NCBI GenBank assembly: GCA_008360975.2
Contig: CM039182.1
Span: 23,346,324 to 23,410,323, forward strand
Length of the DNA: 64,000 nucleotides
Direction of reading: 5' to 3'
DNA from: Lichenostomus cassidix
Lineage: Eukaryota > Chordata > Aves > Passeriformes > Meliphagidae
The notes beneath the pieces were generated by a model. It made no database searches and had not been told where the DNA came from. It was given only the letters and a program-made list of their open reading frames with translations. Below, one piece after another: positions 26,321-39,300 of the stretch (within the stretch, counting starts at the first letter, position 1; each line of letters begins with the position of its first letter). Made by a program: the position numbers and the translations under genes.

Positions 26321-28242
26321 AAATTGCTCCTGCCTTATTTTCTGGTTCCGTGGATGTGTTAGTTTATTTCAGCCCTGAATTTTTTAAATCCTGTACACGC
26401 ATATGTGTGAGAAAAAGTCCTGAGAACCCATAAATAAACAGAAGTACATTTGTTCTACAGAAAAACTTGGGCCACAGGGTTTTGGTTTGAAATAGAAGTG
26501 TGAAGAGTGAGTACTAGAAACACTGCTCATTGCAGCAGGCAGAGGTGAGGGGAGGCCTAGGCAGTAGCAGGGTGTTAAATTTTAACATACAAATGCTAAG
26601 TTATTATTACATCTGTAGTATGAGTCCATAGGAATATGTTTCATTTCACAGATGAACATATGGGCATAAAATTGCTTTCCTTACAACACAGGGAGACTGA
26701 ATGACAGACCTGAGATTTCAGTTCAGGAATTACCAGATAACACAGGTGGTGCATGTGGCAGCCCACCTAAAATTTATGAAAAGAGGGCTTTTCTTATTGC
26801 GTAAATAGTCATTATAAAGAAATATCCATAAAAAGGTAATAAATGAGGGGAAATCTTGATTTCAGATCTTATACTCTTGAAGAGATACACTCAAATCTCA
26901 AAGTGGATAGCTGGACTTTTAGATGTTCTGGTGACAAGACTGTCACAGGCTGTAAACACAGTACCTTCTGAAAAGACATGCTCTTGCTGCATATTTTGAC
27001 ACTGAATTACTTGCATTTTCATTGACATATTCTTTGCATAATTTTCATCTCTGCCTCTAAGAGAATATCCTCTGGTGCGGAACAGTGAGGAGATGCCCTT
27101 TGTGGATGCTTTCCCTAGGAATATCCAATCCTATCCCAATCTATCACTTTTACTGATACCTTTTTTTTTTAAATTGTGGCATAGCTTGAATCTTTCCCGT
27201 GGTATGTTTTTACTCTCACCTTGGGCATTGAAAATATTTTTCTCCCTTCCTTTTTATCCACTTCTTTGCAGAAGCCCTTTATCCTTCCCCTTCCCCCCTA
27301 ACCTGCATATGAATGGCATTCTTTTCAGGCCTTGCAACTTGACAAAATTAGGCCTGTGAAGACAAATTTCCCCTCACATCTATCTTTTTCGTTCTAGCAG
27401 AGTAAAGCCTTCTTTGAACACACTCCAAAAAAATCCTGAGCATGCTGGGAAAAGCTGGTAGAGTTGGTTAGTAAAAGCAATGTAATATATTTTTTTCCTT
27501 GACCTCACATTTGGAGGATACTGAGCCTTTTGGCTGTAACTAACACAAACCAGATCTGAGGTAGATATTTGGTGTGGGAGAGCCTAGTTTTCAAAATACA
27601 AAAATCAATACATTCACAAGCCATTAAAAGAAAGTCTTACAAAGTAGTGGAAAATAGTAAATTATTGTAAAAAAGCAATTCGGACAGCCTTCTTCTGTGA
27701 TATATCATGAAATAAAGTTGTACATTGTGCAATTAAGATTGTTATCAAATATGTGCATTTATTATTGGACTACTGCTAAAAATACAATTTTATAACAAGC
27801 AGACTATTGTATACAAACCTCTATTTCTGTAAACTGGGATAGGTATAGAGTGCAGTGTTTAGCATATAATACTCTTTGCAAGATCCCAAGGGTTATTGGT
27901 GAATGTAGATGTGTTGCAGGCAAAACAGTCTTGACTTGGGGAGTTTGACTTAGTTTATTGCCAATTGCAACCTTAAATTACTAATTGTGGTATTGAGAAA
28001 CCATTTGACTGACTGTCCAAACAGCAGTGATGACAGTAGAGATAATTCTGCATGGGATTGAAAGACTAACATAGTGAGGAAGGAAATACAATGAAGAGCC
28101 TGAGGTTGTGATTTGCAATTACTGACCAAAAAAAAGCCAAAAGAAAACTCCAATCCAAAAACCAGTTAAAGGATATTTTTTTCCTGAAACAGCCTTGTAG
28201 ATAAGAAATTGAAATACTTATTGTTTTAATGACAGGCTTTGT
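26321..28242. other. Intergenic DNA between the two relics
   Basis: AT-rich, with no recognised gene, repeat or RNA. Open frames are short and lack family resemblance. Confidence 0.55.
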
Positions 28243-29318
28243 GTATTGTGTGCCAGGAGACAAGCTATAGAAAACCCAAGGTAAAAAGACACTCTTTCTC
28301 TCTTTGGGTCCTTTTTCCCATGAGGCAACAGGCTGCATTGGTATCCTGAGATTTTAATTTCTGCCATAGTCTATGTAGGTGATGTTACCCTCAGCTCTTC
28401 CAACCAAAGGAAGCAGAAGATCTTGAACAGTCTGATTCTTCCAGATATTTCCACTCTGCCAAAGGGAATTCAGTTCCTGTTCTGGAAGTGAACTAAAAAG
28501 CGGATCTATTTTTCCTTTGTGAACAAATCTGTTAAAACCTCTGCCTTTTGCCAGATAGAAAAGAGCCAGAGGCTGCCTTGAATGATGCATAGCTCCACAG
28601 AGCTCTGAAAGACTTGCTTAAGCATTTAACAAAAGTTTTCATTTTCCTAGAATTTTCATGTAGTTGTTTTATATTTTGGGGCCAGAATAACAAGGAGGAT
28701 GGGAAGAAAGGCTCTATACACCATGAAGTTTGTTCCACTTCCTGTAGAATGCTTAGAAGCAGACTCTCAACTCCTTTGAATCGCGTAACTTGGCAGATGT
28801 AGACTTAATGCAGTTAAGAACAACATTTGCCAAAATCAAATATTTTTGTCTGAGTTGCTTGTTCATCCTTCTCACACAAAATTGCATATGCTTCTACTAT
28901 GTCTTCTATTTCTCCATCAGCATTTCTGTGATTTCTGTGCAGATATTTGAAAATGCCAGAAGATGAGTGTGCTTTGGAAGCCTCCATAGCATCCCTGTAT
29001 GCTTCTATAGACTGAGAAATGGGCACTCTGTGTTCTGTTTATTTTTCAGTTGTTCAAAACTGAAATCACAAAATATTTCTGTGTATTTGGTAAAACATTC
29101 TTGAACCTTCCCATACAATTTTGCTTCTACCATTTCTTATCTCTAGTCTGTGTTTTGAAAAACACAAAGTAGTCTTCAAAAAAGTCAAATGCCTTTTTCA
29201 GTCTTGATTGCAAATTACACAAAAAAGCTGGAATAATGTTTAAGAACCTTGAACATTTCACTGTCTGCATTGGGGTTTCTATATTCAAAACACTTTTTCC
29301 TGACAGATACTTTGTCAT
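28243..29318 (-). pseudogene. SAMD9/SAMD9L-like C-terminal relic
   Basis: Read on the minus strand, successive pieces in different frames line up in order with the C-terminus of SAMD9/SAMD9L: CNLQSRLKKAFDFFEDYF (29127-29318), GKVQECFTKYTEIF, a helical block at 29026-28814, ILANVVLNCI, CLSKSFRALW, then LFYLAKGRGFNRFVHKGKI, NSLWQSGNIWKN and LLLPLVGRAEG (28590-28354), and finally ERVSFYLGFSI near 28270. I recall the last as almost identical to the end of human SAMD9. At least five frame changes and several stops break it, and nothing N-terminal of about the last 320-350 residues was found, although the family is about 1,580 residues in one coding exon. SAMD9/SAMD9L are interferon-induced, translation-restricting antiviral factors. 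Human SAMD9 and SAMD9L lie beside HEPACAM2 in this orientation, which supports the call. Confidence 0.85.
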
Positions 29319-29460
29319 ATTTTTTCTAAAGTGTAAGTCTTTTTTGCTGAAGAAAGGTAAGTCTATTTTGGTAAGTCTATTTTAAAACACACAGCACTGT
29401 CTTGGGCTGCTGTCCAAAAACTTGAGAAATTAGGAAATACCCTCTGAGTAATACTTGGCT

Positions 29461-29500
29461 AAAATGCTGAGAGAAACAGTAAAATGCTGAGAGAAACAGC
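29461..29500. repeat. Tandem 2 x 20 bp
   Basis: Two copies of a 20-bp unit AAAATGCTGAGAGAAACAG(T/C), about 140 bp upstream of the SAMD9-like relic in its own orientation. Confidence 0.95.
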
Positions 29501-32500
29501 TATGGACTGACCAAAATGTTATGAACTGACCACAGTCCCCCATTCCAGAGATTCCCTTGAGCCAGAGATTTAGCATCTTATTTTCTCCCCTATTCGGCTG
29601 AAAAGGCAGAACGGGAGGGTGGCTGCATATCTGGCAGACAGTCAAGGTCAAGTCACCACAATCCATCAGAATACCTGCTGTGAGAAAGCCTGGGGGAGGT
29701 CACCAGAGTACTGCACATTTTGGACAGCAAAGAGCATCTCCTGCCACCACAAAGCCAGCTGTGGAAAAGCCAGCATCCCTTTCACATGTTGATGCAGTTC
29801 ATACTGCTGTTACTTTCTATCCTTATACGCTTTCCTGTGTACTTTAGCTATGTGTATTTCTGAAGTCCTCACATGCAGCCATCTGCTGTTGCACAGATTC
29901 TTATTGGGAAAATTCTTACATCTTGAATTTCTAATTGCTGCACTTGTCTGAATGGTACAGCTGTCCACTAAACAATCCCATATATTCTCATGTCAAGGCC
30001 AAGGGAGATAAACTAATGCTTGGTATGATATAAGAAATACATCACCTTCTGGTATGTAAATATATAAGAAATAATAATAGTCTCATTGACTCGGCATGTG
30101 GGACTCAGAGAACACCAAGCACGATGAAGTGCAGCATCTTCTTTAGATGCTGCTGACCCTGAGCACTTTGGACATGAACACTGCTGCACCCTTTTTGCTT
30201 GGGGGTGAGAGACTTCTTTCTCTGGCAGGGGCCTTTGTTTACAGAGGCTTAGTCTGCTTCCCAGGAGATCATTCAAGTTTTCTTTCTGTAGCCATGTGTG
30301 CTTGCTGAGGCAGCTGGCTACTTTTTGTTTATAGGAATCCAAGTGATGCCCAAACTGAGTTGTTGCCCCAGAGGGGCTGTTGAGTTTCCCTATCTTCATT
30401 CCAATTCACAGGGTGACAGCTCGGCTGCCAATTAGAGAGGCTTGCCCAGTTTTCCATGTTGTATACCCCCTATTTGAGGTGGCTGGCTGGGAGAATGTGC
30501 AGACAATATATCCAGATATTAACCAGGTCATTGTTGCTACACCTGACTATCTGCACTTTTTTTTAATCTGTTTCTTTGTGTTAGCTATTTCCATTAAACA
30601 ATTAACCAGGTATGCTGTTTTGGTATGGTATGTTTTGCCTATTTAGCCATCAGCAGCATCCCTTTCCCACCAATTTTGTTCCTTCAGATGCCATTTGCAG
30701 ACATTAAAGCATGGAGTTTATTTATGAGGTTCTCCAGCATAAAATCAATTCTTCTAGAATGACTTCATTATTCATTAAAGTAAAAATTCTTATCGTGCAT
30801 CAGGTCTACCCTATAATCCCATTATTCAGCAAAACTGAATCAAAAATACTGTCTTGTTTCTCAGTGACTGGTGTGGAAACTCACCACTGAAATCCTATAA
30901 TGTATATTAGTAATTCTGTAATGGTACTGTTCCTTCTGCATTTTCTTTACCTATTGAAATTAGAGATCAGAGGTTATTTCCAGTGTCATCTGTCCGTTTC
31001 CAGTAATAAAGATTTCCAGAGTTATTTTTATTCCTGCTATTTCCTCTAATTTCTTTATCTTTGACAAATATAATATTTGACATGTATATTATTCTGTGAT
31101 TTCAACCTGTATCTTTTGACATCTCTATTTCATGACTATTACCTCACTGTATTTCTGTTACCTTTATAATTCCTCCTATCATATTGTGCATCAACATCTG
31201 AAATAATCCAGCCAGGTCCTTGAGCTCTTCTCGTTAGTGAAAAAACCCCACATTTGCATAATCTTTTACAAAACTTGCTTCTTATTCCCTTAAAAAAATA
31301 AAATTAAAAAATCAGCTCTTTTCCTTTGTTTCCGAAGTAACTACTCACCCTGTTATGGTGTTTCTCCTTGCTGTCCTACTGGTACCTACTGATATTTATC
31401 TGTTCCAGCCTCTACTTTATTTCTCATGTGTGGAGGTCACAGAGAGGCCTAACTTCTGTGTCTATTCTGGCAATAGACTATTAACTTCTTCAGCAAGTCT
31501 TACTAGTCACATAGGTCTGTATTTCCCTGATGCTGATGTTACTCTACATCCATGTGTCACCTAATTTCCTGTTTGCCCATCATCCTCTTTCTCAAAACTT
31601 CCTGTATGTTACTCTTCCATGTAGGGTGGCACTTCCTGAGGTTTCTATTTAAAGAAAGGGAATGAGAATGAAATTACAATTGCCAATCAGAAATACCCAC
31701 AAATACGTATATAGGGATCACTGCATTGTATTCTTAATGTTCTTTTGCCTGCTGCCACAGGCCTGCCCATAGGAAGATACATTCCCTGGCATTTACTGAA
31801 ATACTCAGTTTCCAAACAGGAAAGGTTCAATGAACTTGGAATTATTCCTTCAAGTCCTGTAATGCTAATAGAAACCAGTCCAGAGACAGCAGAACCTGCG
31901 TGGAGCAGTAATCAGGTTGGTGTAGATACTTTCTCTGTAGTTTTTGATTTATCAGCCAGCAGAACTGCCATTCAGATTGAGACTCACACCAGCCTTTCTT
32001 GGTTGTGCACTTTGATGAGCTCACAACCTGAGAGAATCTCACAGGCATTAACCTGCATCTATATCTTAGTGCTCATGTAGAGAGCAGCTGTACTCCTTTG
32101 ATTATTGCAGGCCAGTTATCTACTGAGCCCCTCTGTGGGTGTTAGTGTCATTCTCTTAAATTGCAGCTGTTTCCTGATTGTGTGGTGTCATACTGTGTTT
32201 CCCTGAGCTGTGTTGTATGGGCTAATGTGACAATCAATCCTTCCCTCAGTTCTGACCTCTTCTCTTGCACTGGAAGATTGTGTGACAAGCTGGTCCAAGG
32301 AACTGCAGTGCTGTTACTAATCTTTGGACATGTCAGATCTGGTCAGGTTTCTGTGAGGTTGCTTGAGCTCCTTACTAGCATGGAACAGACCATGCCAGTG
32401 GAAGGAATGGAAAATGCTATAAAACATTTTCCTTGTATGGAAATGAGCATTTACAGGCTGCCAAAATCTACACAAATAACAGCTGAATTTTTTATGCATA

Positions 32501-35369
32501 TTCTTTTTTGTTATGTAATGCCAGTGAAAGTACAGCAAGGCTCTAACAGGTAATTGCTAAATGATTGTTCCTATCTTGCTTGCTCTTTGCTCTAATTTTT
32601 TGGTAAGGTAACTGCCTGCTTAAAAGCCTTGGGCATTGTGAGCCAAAGTATTGCTGTTAACCTGGTTAGCTGCCTCTCCAGGAAATGCACTTCCTTTTCC
32701 ACACTCACAATTTTCCTCTTTGTTTATGCCTTTTGTTACAAAACTATACCTCACCACCATTATGTCTTGTGTTGCAAATACTAAATAGATTATATGCTTG
32801 TCTGATGAAGCTGGAGCAAATATACTTATTGAGTAGGTGGGTGGTGTTTTTTGTTTGTTTGTTTTGTTTTTTTTTCTGTTTTCCTAAATAGGCACCATTG
32901 ACAAATGGCACTCTGTGTTCCCTTCTTATGCTGGGAGTCAGATGGAGATACGTGCTGAAGCTCAGTAGTGTTTTTGTGAAGTTATATTCTGCTATGACTG
33001 CAAGTTGTGCAAACCTACCTGAATTAGCCAGTTTGAGTGCTGGTAGCAGTGCAGACAGGCAGCAACAATACTTCAGGGCTGAACCCCAAATGATGTTACT
33101 CACACTCCCCTGAGCTGTGTGGACAGCACTGAACACCTGTGTCTGAGAAACTTATGGAATCAGAGAACTGGAGGAAGCTGGACTATCAGGTGTCTCAAGG
33201 GAACAAACCTGTAGGCCTCCCAGAGGACCCACATGGGTCCTTCTTTTTCCTTTTTTTATTAAAGTGATCACAGCTCCTTTCATTAGAAGAAATTTTTCTA
33301 CATACTGGAGGACTACTTCATCTTTCTTTGTATCTTTTCCCATCTCGAAAAAATATTTTTAGACCTGTTCTAAACTTCTTTCCTCATTTATTCTGCTTCT
33401 CAAAGGCTTTCCTCATTTGGCTGTATCTTTCAGACACACTTGAAAAGAATTTCAAATGGAATCTAGTCTTTTCAGCCTGCTGTTTAGAATAGAGATCCAG
33501 AATATTCTAATGTACTTGGAATTTTCTGTACTTTTAGATACAACTTGTGGATGGGACTAAGCATGATAGACTTAAAAGACTTGAAAAGTGCTTGAAGCCA
33601 AGTTTTGAATTTAATATGATTTGATAAATCAGCACACAAAAAATCAGCAGGCTGAAGTTAAAGAAGAAAGTGTAGCTCTAAGGAAAACATGTGAAAGATG
33701 CCCAACACAAATTTTGTTTTCCCCCAGATAAGTGTTTGTCTTGACTTTGCAAGACATCCTTATTCCTTTAATATTAAGATAAAAAATGTTATATAAAAGC
33801 TACCTTTTAGCCCTACAAGAAATATAAAAATTGTAGCTTGGTGAAGCTATCAGTGTTGACATTGGACAGTACTTTCCTAAATAAGAACATATATTTGGTT
33901 GGGGTATGCTATTGTAATGAGGTACTCTAGTTCAGAAGCCCTGCCCTAATATTTGTACATTTAATTGTATCTAAGTCACGACATCCTCTGTGACCAGCAG
34001 CTTTGTACTTTGCCCTGGAATACAGCACACAGCCTTAGGAGACACATACATATTATCTTTTTAGGTGGAGCAGTATTTCCAACATGCTGGCATTTGCATT
34101 TCATGTTTAACTGAACTGTGATACAGATTTATACTTGAATTGACTCCTTAGCTGTCTAATATTTTATTTCTCTTCTTTGCTCCTTGTCTGTTGTATATTT
34201 ACCACAGATTTTAATCAAGAAATTATCCTTTGCTTTTTTCCCTCATTATTTTAATGACACAGCACAACTGTCACTTTCCATTGCAAGGCTGCATCAGTTT
34301 CATTGCTTACGATTAGATGCCTTTATTTCTGCTTGTGAAGTGTTTGGAAACCTTTGCCACAGTTCTGTTTCTTTCTAGAAAAGCCTTGTGGTCTCCACAG
34401 AAAGGCAGTGACAGAGCTGAGCTTCGTCTGGAAGAGCTGGGCTCATTTCATACACTCAGGATTCTTTACAAAGTTTTTGTTGAGAAAACTATTTCTGTAG
34501 ATACTGACATGGACTCTTACATTGTCAGCCAGTGAAAAAGATTGGGTGTTGCATATTGAAGTTTTAAAGAGATGCTTATGAACAACATTCTGAAGTAGAA
34601 AATATACTCAAAAATACATCATGACTGACTGTTCAAGGGCATTATAATATAATGGCATTAAAAAAAATACCTGGTTGGCTGCAAAAGTATTCTCAATACC
34701 GGTCTGATAGCTACCTAGAAAGTAGCTTCTATTAATCAGGAAGCCTCTCACAGGACACAGCTTTGAGGAAACAGTCCCCTTTCAAATGTACAAGTCACAT
34801 GGGACATGATCAATTGGCACATCTGTCAGAAAGTTAATGATTACTAGTATTAGCTTCCTTCCCTTCCTCCTTCTCACTGGCCCAAGCACAGTTACGCAGA
34901 AGCTCCTGTCATGTCCTGTGGGAAGCCGTTGCCCTCTAGCTCCCAGAGAGATGTAGGGTATAAATGCTTTGATCACATCATACAGGTGACAGATTTCCAA
35001 AGGAATTGTGCTAAAACTGAAGAACGTCCATAGAAAATTTCTGATTGTATTTTATGTGAGTAAAGCAAAAACTAATAAAAAAGAATAAAGCTACTTTAAA
35101 AAGTGTTTTAACCTGAGATCATAAATCATAAAACAATGGAGTCTCCCTTTCAAGGCTCAGCTTTCTGCAAGTAGAGCATGGAGGTACAAACACAGCACTG
35201 TGCTTGTATTTTGCCATCATATCTTGCATAATTAGCTAGCCACGCATATTTAAGAAGGTATTTAAATGAAGCATATATTCCCTTTACATTAACATGAACT
35301 CATTGTGTTATCATTGCTAGTGTTAATTTTTGCTGAGATCTGCCTGCTAATCATCTCCCTCCCTGAGCT

Positions 35370-35441
35370 CACAGAATCACAGCATGACTGAGGCTGGAAA
35401 GCACATCTGGTCAAACTCCTGCTCAAAGCAGGGTCTTAGGA
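35370..35441 (-). mobile_element. CR1 LINE 3' end fragment
   Basis: CACAGAATCACAGCATGACTG followed by AGGCTGGAAAGCACATCTGG and CTGCTCAAAGCAGGGTC is a diverged CR1 tail on the minus strand, ending shortly before the probable LTR. Confidence 0.8.
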
Positions 35442-35535
35442 AAATGTCATTCCCTAACTATTATACCAATTAATCCTACAGTATAAAATGGTATTAATCT
35501 TTAAAGTATACATATAGTTTACATTGGATGCTGAA

Positions 35536-35990
35536 CAGTCATGCTTAAGCAAGCAACCTAAAGGACCCCAGCTCATTTTAAGAAGAAAGATAGCCTGGTT
35601 CCCAAGATAAGGACTTTGCTTCTTGGAATTTTAATAACTGTCCATGAAGAATAAAAGATACCCCTGGGCAACCAAGATAATGACAGCATTCTAGTCCCTC
35701 TAACGTGTATTTGAAACCCTCCCACTGTCTGTCACCATAGATAAGACTGAGTCTGGGTGCATCTGATCAATGGAGAAGCAGGTGGATGATGACATCATTG
35801 AAATATAGTTGCTTTGCAAAGTTTTACTATGATTAGTAAGTGTTAGTGTATGTTAAGCAGCAGTAAGTGAAACGTGCACCTGAATGCCTGCACTGCTTTG
35901 AATGGGACACCTCATGTGCATGAATAAAAGACTTACTTTTGTAATTCTATGCTTTGCATCCCAGCTTTTCTCCTTAGATGGCATGGTCCA
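35536..35990 (+). mobile_element. Probable solo LTR of an avian endogenous retrovirus
   Basis: This block has LTR-like organisation: a U3-like region, then a CATGAATAAAAGACTTAC poly(A)-signal segment at about 35920 followed by a short T-rich, pyrimidine-ending tail (GCATCCCAGCTTTTCTCC). No gag, pol or env frames flank it, so it would be a solo LTR. Termini and target-site duplication could not be fixed. The identification rests on layout and general resemblance to bird ERV LTRs. Confidence 0.4.
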
Positions 35991-36015
35991 CTGCAAATTT
36001 TAGTAACAAAGGTCA

Positions 36016-36356
36016 ACTACAACAGGTTGCCTGGGACTGCATCCAGTTGGGTTTACAGTATCTCCAAAGATGGAGATTCCACAGCTTCTCAGGGTCAAAG
36101 TGGGTGATCACCTTGACAGTGTAAAAGATTTTTTTTATATTACGAACATGGGTAAAATCTCCCTGAGACATCTCTTCTTCAGGTCTCAGCTCTCTCAAGT
36201 CACCATTGTATGCCGGATGATCCTCATCGTTGTTGTTGATCTGGATTGCTGAGCTAGATTGCTCTGGTGTGTCCATGTCTTGTGCTGGAGAGCCCAGCAC
36301 TGACTGGACTCAGCACTACAGGTATGGCTTCACCAGTGCTGAGGGGAAGGGTCCTT
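36016..36356 (-). mobile_element. CR1 LINE fragment, about 340 bp
   Basis: ACAGGTTGCCTGGGACTGCAT, CAAAGATGGAGATTCCACAGC, the CTCCCTGAGACATCTCTTCTT block, and GAGAGCCCAGCACTG...GGTATGGCTTCACCAGTGCT follow the minus-strand CR1 3' region over its whole length. A 95-codon open frame here (36013-36300) is a by-product of the element. Confidence 0.8.
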
Positions 36357-39300
36357 AATAGGACTGTGGAATATAGTCTGATGGCCTGTAAGAACGGGTT
36401 AATATTTCAAAGCTGTAACGAAATGTAAGATGGAGCAGTGGTGAAAGCTGGTATTCTTCAGTATTTTTATGAATTGCTTTTAAGATATGTAGCAAGAAAG
36501 ACCGAGTACTACACACCACCTTGTGATATGTACCACCAGGTACAAATGCCTGCAGATGCTGAGACAGCTGTCACTGTTCCTACACTTCAGACTTCCAGAG
36601 TTATGGCTTGTATTTTCCCTACCTTTGATCTCAAGTCCACAGCCTCATTTCATCAAAGAAAGCCTTTCCTGACCCTCCCCAGCAGGCAAATGAAATGGCA
36701 AAAGCCTCCACCAAAAGGAATGGGGGAAAAAATGAGACCAGATTTTTTGAATTCCCCCATCCCATTTCACACTGCTTCCTCATTATCCCCAACTCCTATT
36801 TGAACTGCCCAGTGTATATATCATCTAGTTCAATGGACACATACTCCATTGGTTTTGGTAAAACTTGGAATAGATTTTACATCAATAAATAAAAGCTTAT
36901 CAATCTCTTTTGAATGTTGTGGTACCAGTGAAAAAAGGGCAAGAGTACAATAAGCAAAGGTTTTCTTTGTCATCCATTAAGATTCTGTGACATTTCAGAA
37001 CTGTTTTCTCCTCATAGTTTATTGTTTTTATACCTCCACCAAACGGATTTCTTGACGAAAAGCAGCCCAATGCACTGTTCAAATTTTGGAAGAACAGTAA
37101 AGAATGAGCACAGTTTGAATAGGAATTTAAGCCACAGTATTTTTGGTTAATAGGCAGTACTACACAAGACACAGTGAAACAAAAATAGATGAGAACAATG
37201 TAATATAAATAGAAGGCAACTTGCCTATGTTTACTCTCTCTTTCAGTAACGTATTTCTATTTGCAGAGCTGGTTCTGCTGCCATAGCTGGAAGAATTATT
37301 TAAGCCAGTTTTTCTTTCTACAGTAAAATAAATTTCCCTACTAGTTGAGTTTTTTTTCTGTAAATTTTGGTTGTTAGTGGAGAGTAGGAATGCGGCAGTC
37401 ATGACTTGCATACAGGGCCTCCAAGGGGACACTTTACTTGCAACAAGCAGGTTTTTGTTTCTTATTTACAAACCTAATGATAGGTGCTGTTTCCAGTGAA
37501 AATGCATGGACCCACAGAACTATTAAACATTATGTAATGCATAAACAAAACTGTTTTATTAATTTACAGGTATTTTAACAGGCAGTATTCAGAAGTTTAA
37601 AGGACTGTTAGGGTGGACTTTTGTCTTGGACTGCTGAAGTCAACTCCCATTATTGATGAATAGCTTAATCTGAAATAGTTTGCTGGTCTATTATTGAGAT
37701 GTGAGCACAGATTCTGAAACAAAATGTTTTGGGAACCTTAAAACGCTCTTAGTCATTGGCTTAAGTGAGCTTAAAAGAATATAGAATGGAACTGATATTG
37801 TTCTGATTTCTTCCCCCCCTCAAAAAAAAAAAAAAAAAGCTTAAAAAAATGCAAATAACTGGCAGTTTTAAATACAGGGGGTCTAGAGGTGGAAAAACTA
37901 CTTTCTGTCAATTTGTCTGCATTTCCTGCCCTATGGCCTGCAGTGACATGGAATGTGGTAAGATGGAATGGTCTCAAGCACTTCAGAAATCTCTATGCCC
38001 CCACTGGAGCAAGTAAAATAATCACTCCAGCAAGGAGGAGAAAATACGGTGAAAACCAGACTTTGCAAATCCCAAAGAGCTGTCCCAGTATGAAACACAC
38101 ATGAAGTCAGCTTTGAATGAACAATGAAGGAATTTATGGGGAACCCTCTAAGCTTCTCAGTCATTCAGAATCCTGCCCAAATGTTTCTACTTAGAGCCTC
38201 TGCCTGATGCCTGCATGTCAGATGGTTACTTCTTAGGGAGAAAGTCTGGTGACTATGTTATCTTTGATATCATGTCACCACTTCTTGCATATTTGGGCTT
38301 TACCTGCAGCCTCTGTGAAATGCCAAATCCAATTTTCCTCACATGCAATGGTGCAGCTGTTTTTTTCCTTTTTTTCAGCCTCACAAGATCAGAATGTTCA
38401 CTGAAAACCATTATATTTCCTTGTCTTTGAAAGATGGAGACAGGAACGATGTTTAGTAAAGATGGATTAGGGAGGTATTTTAAGTAAGTGCAAATTATTT
38501 TTCATAATACAGAGTGCTTTAAATAATACCATACAGCATGTCTTAAAGGGTGGACACACTGTATGCTTTCTCATTACTCACAGTAATGATTTTCTGCACA
38601 ATTAACTGTTACTGAAATACCTTTTTTTTTCCCCTGTAGATTAATACTGTTCATATTTCCTCCTTTCCCTGACTGCAGCTAACTGACACCAACTAATAGC
38701 TTACCCTGTGGAAATAATAGGGAATTTTCCTGTAGGATTCAGATGCCAGCTAACAGAAGCTTCTGAAAGAGTATTCCTCTCTTTTCAAAGGAATTTGTAG
38801 CACACTGTTTAAACAGACCAAGATTGGTTTCATTTTCATTGTAACTTTATTGTACAAATAGCTTGAACATTCTGCAGCTTTCAGATATAACTTGAATATT
38901 ACTTGCTCTCCTAGTCAACAAGAAACAGGCTCTCCAGCAGCAAATACAAAACCGGTTCAAACGCAAAGGAAACAGAATTTTATCAGAACACATTATTTTG
39001 AACAATATACATATGTATATTTTTAAACTGTAACTGCCTGACAGATCAGTTTCTATGCTCCAAATGAAAATATCCCATTAAATGAGTTAAAAGAATGACT
39101 TAATTTTGAAACCCAAATGCATTTTGCAATCTGCAAATTACTTTTCATGCCAGCAAGGGTATCTTCTCTGGTGAAAGTCTACCCAAACAATACAACTCCT
39201 GTATGCTATTTTTTGCTATTTTTTAATGAAACAAGCATAGGTGGCATCTTGGGCCTGATTCCTTCTTGTGCCTCTACTGATTGTTTTTTAAAAAAGGCTG

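Noticed and set aside
31745..32080. 111-codon plus-strand open frame
   Set aside because: Considered as a remnant of the missing SAMD9-like sequence, but it is on the wrong strand and shows no family motif.
36013..36300. 95-codon minus-strand open frame
   Set aside because: It lies within a CR1 fragment; the encoded end corresponds to CR1 3' sequence and not to a host protein.
37812..37840. A17 run after a C-rich stretch as a retrocopy tail
   Set aside because: No gene-like sequence could be read upstream of it on either strand.
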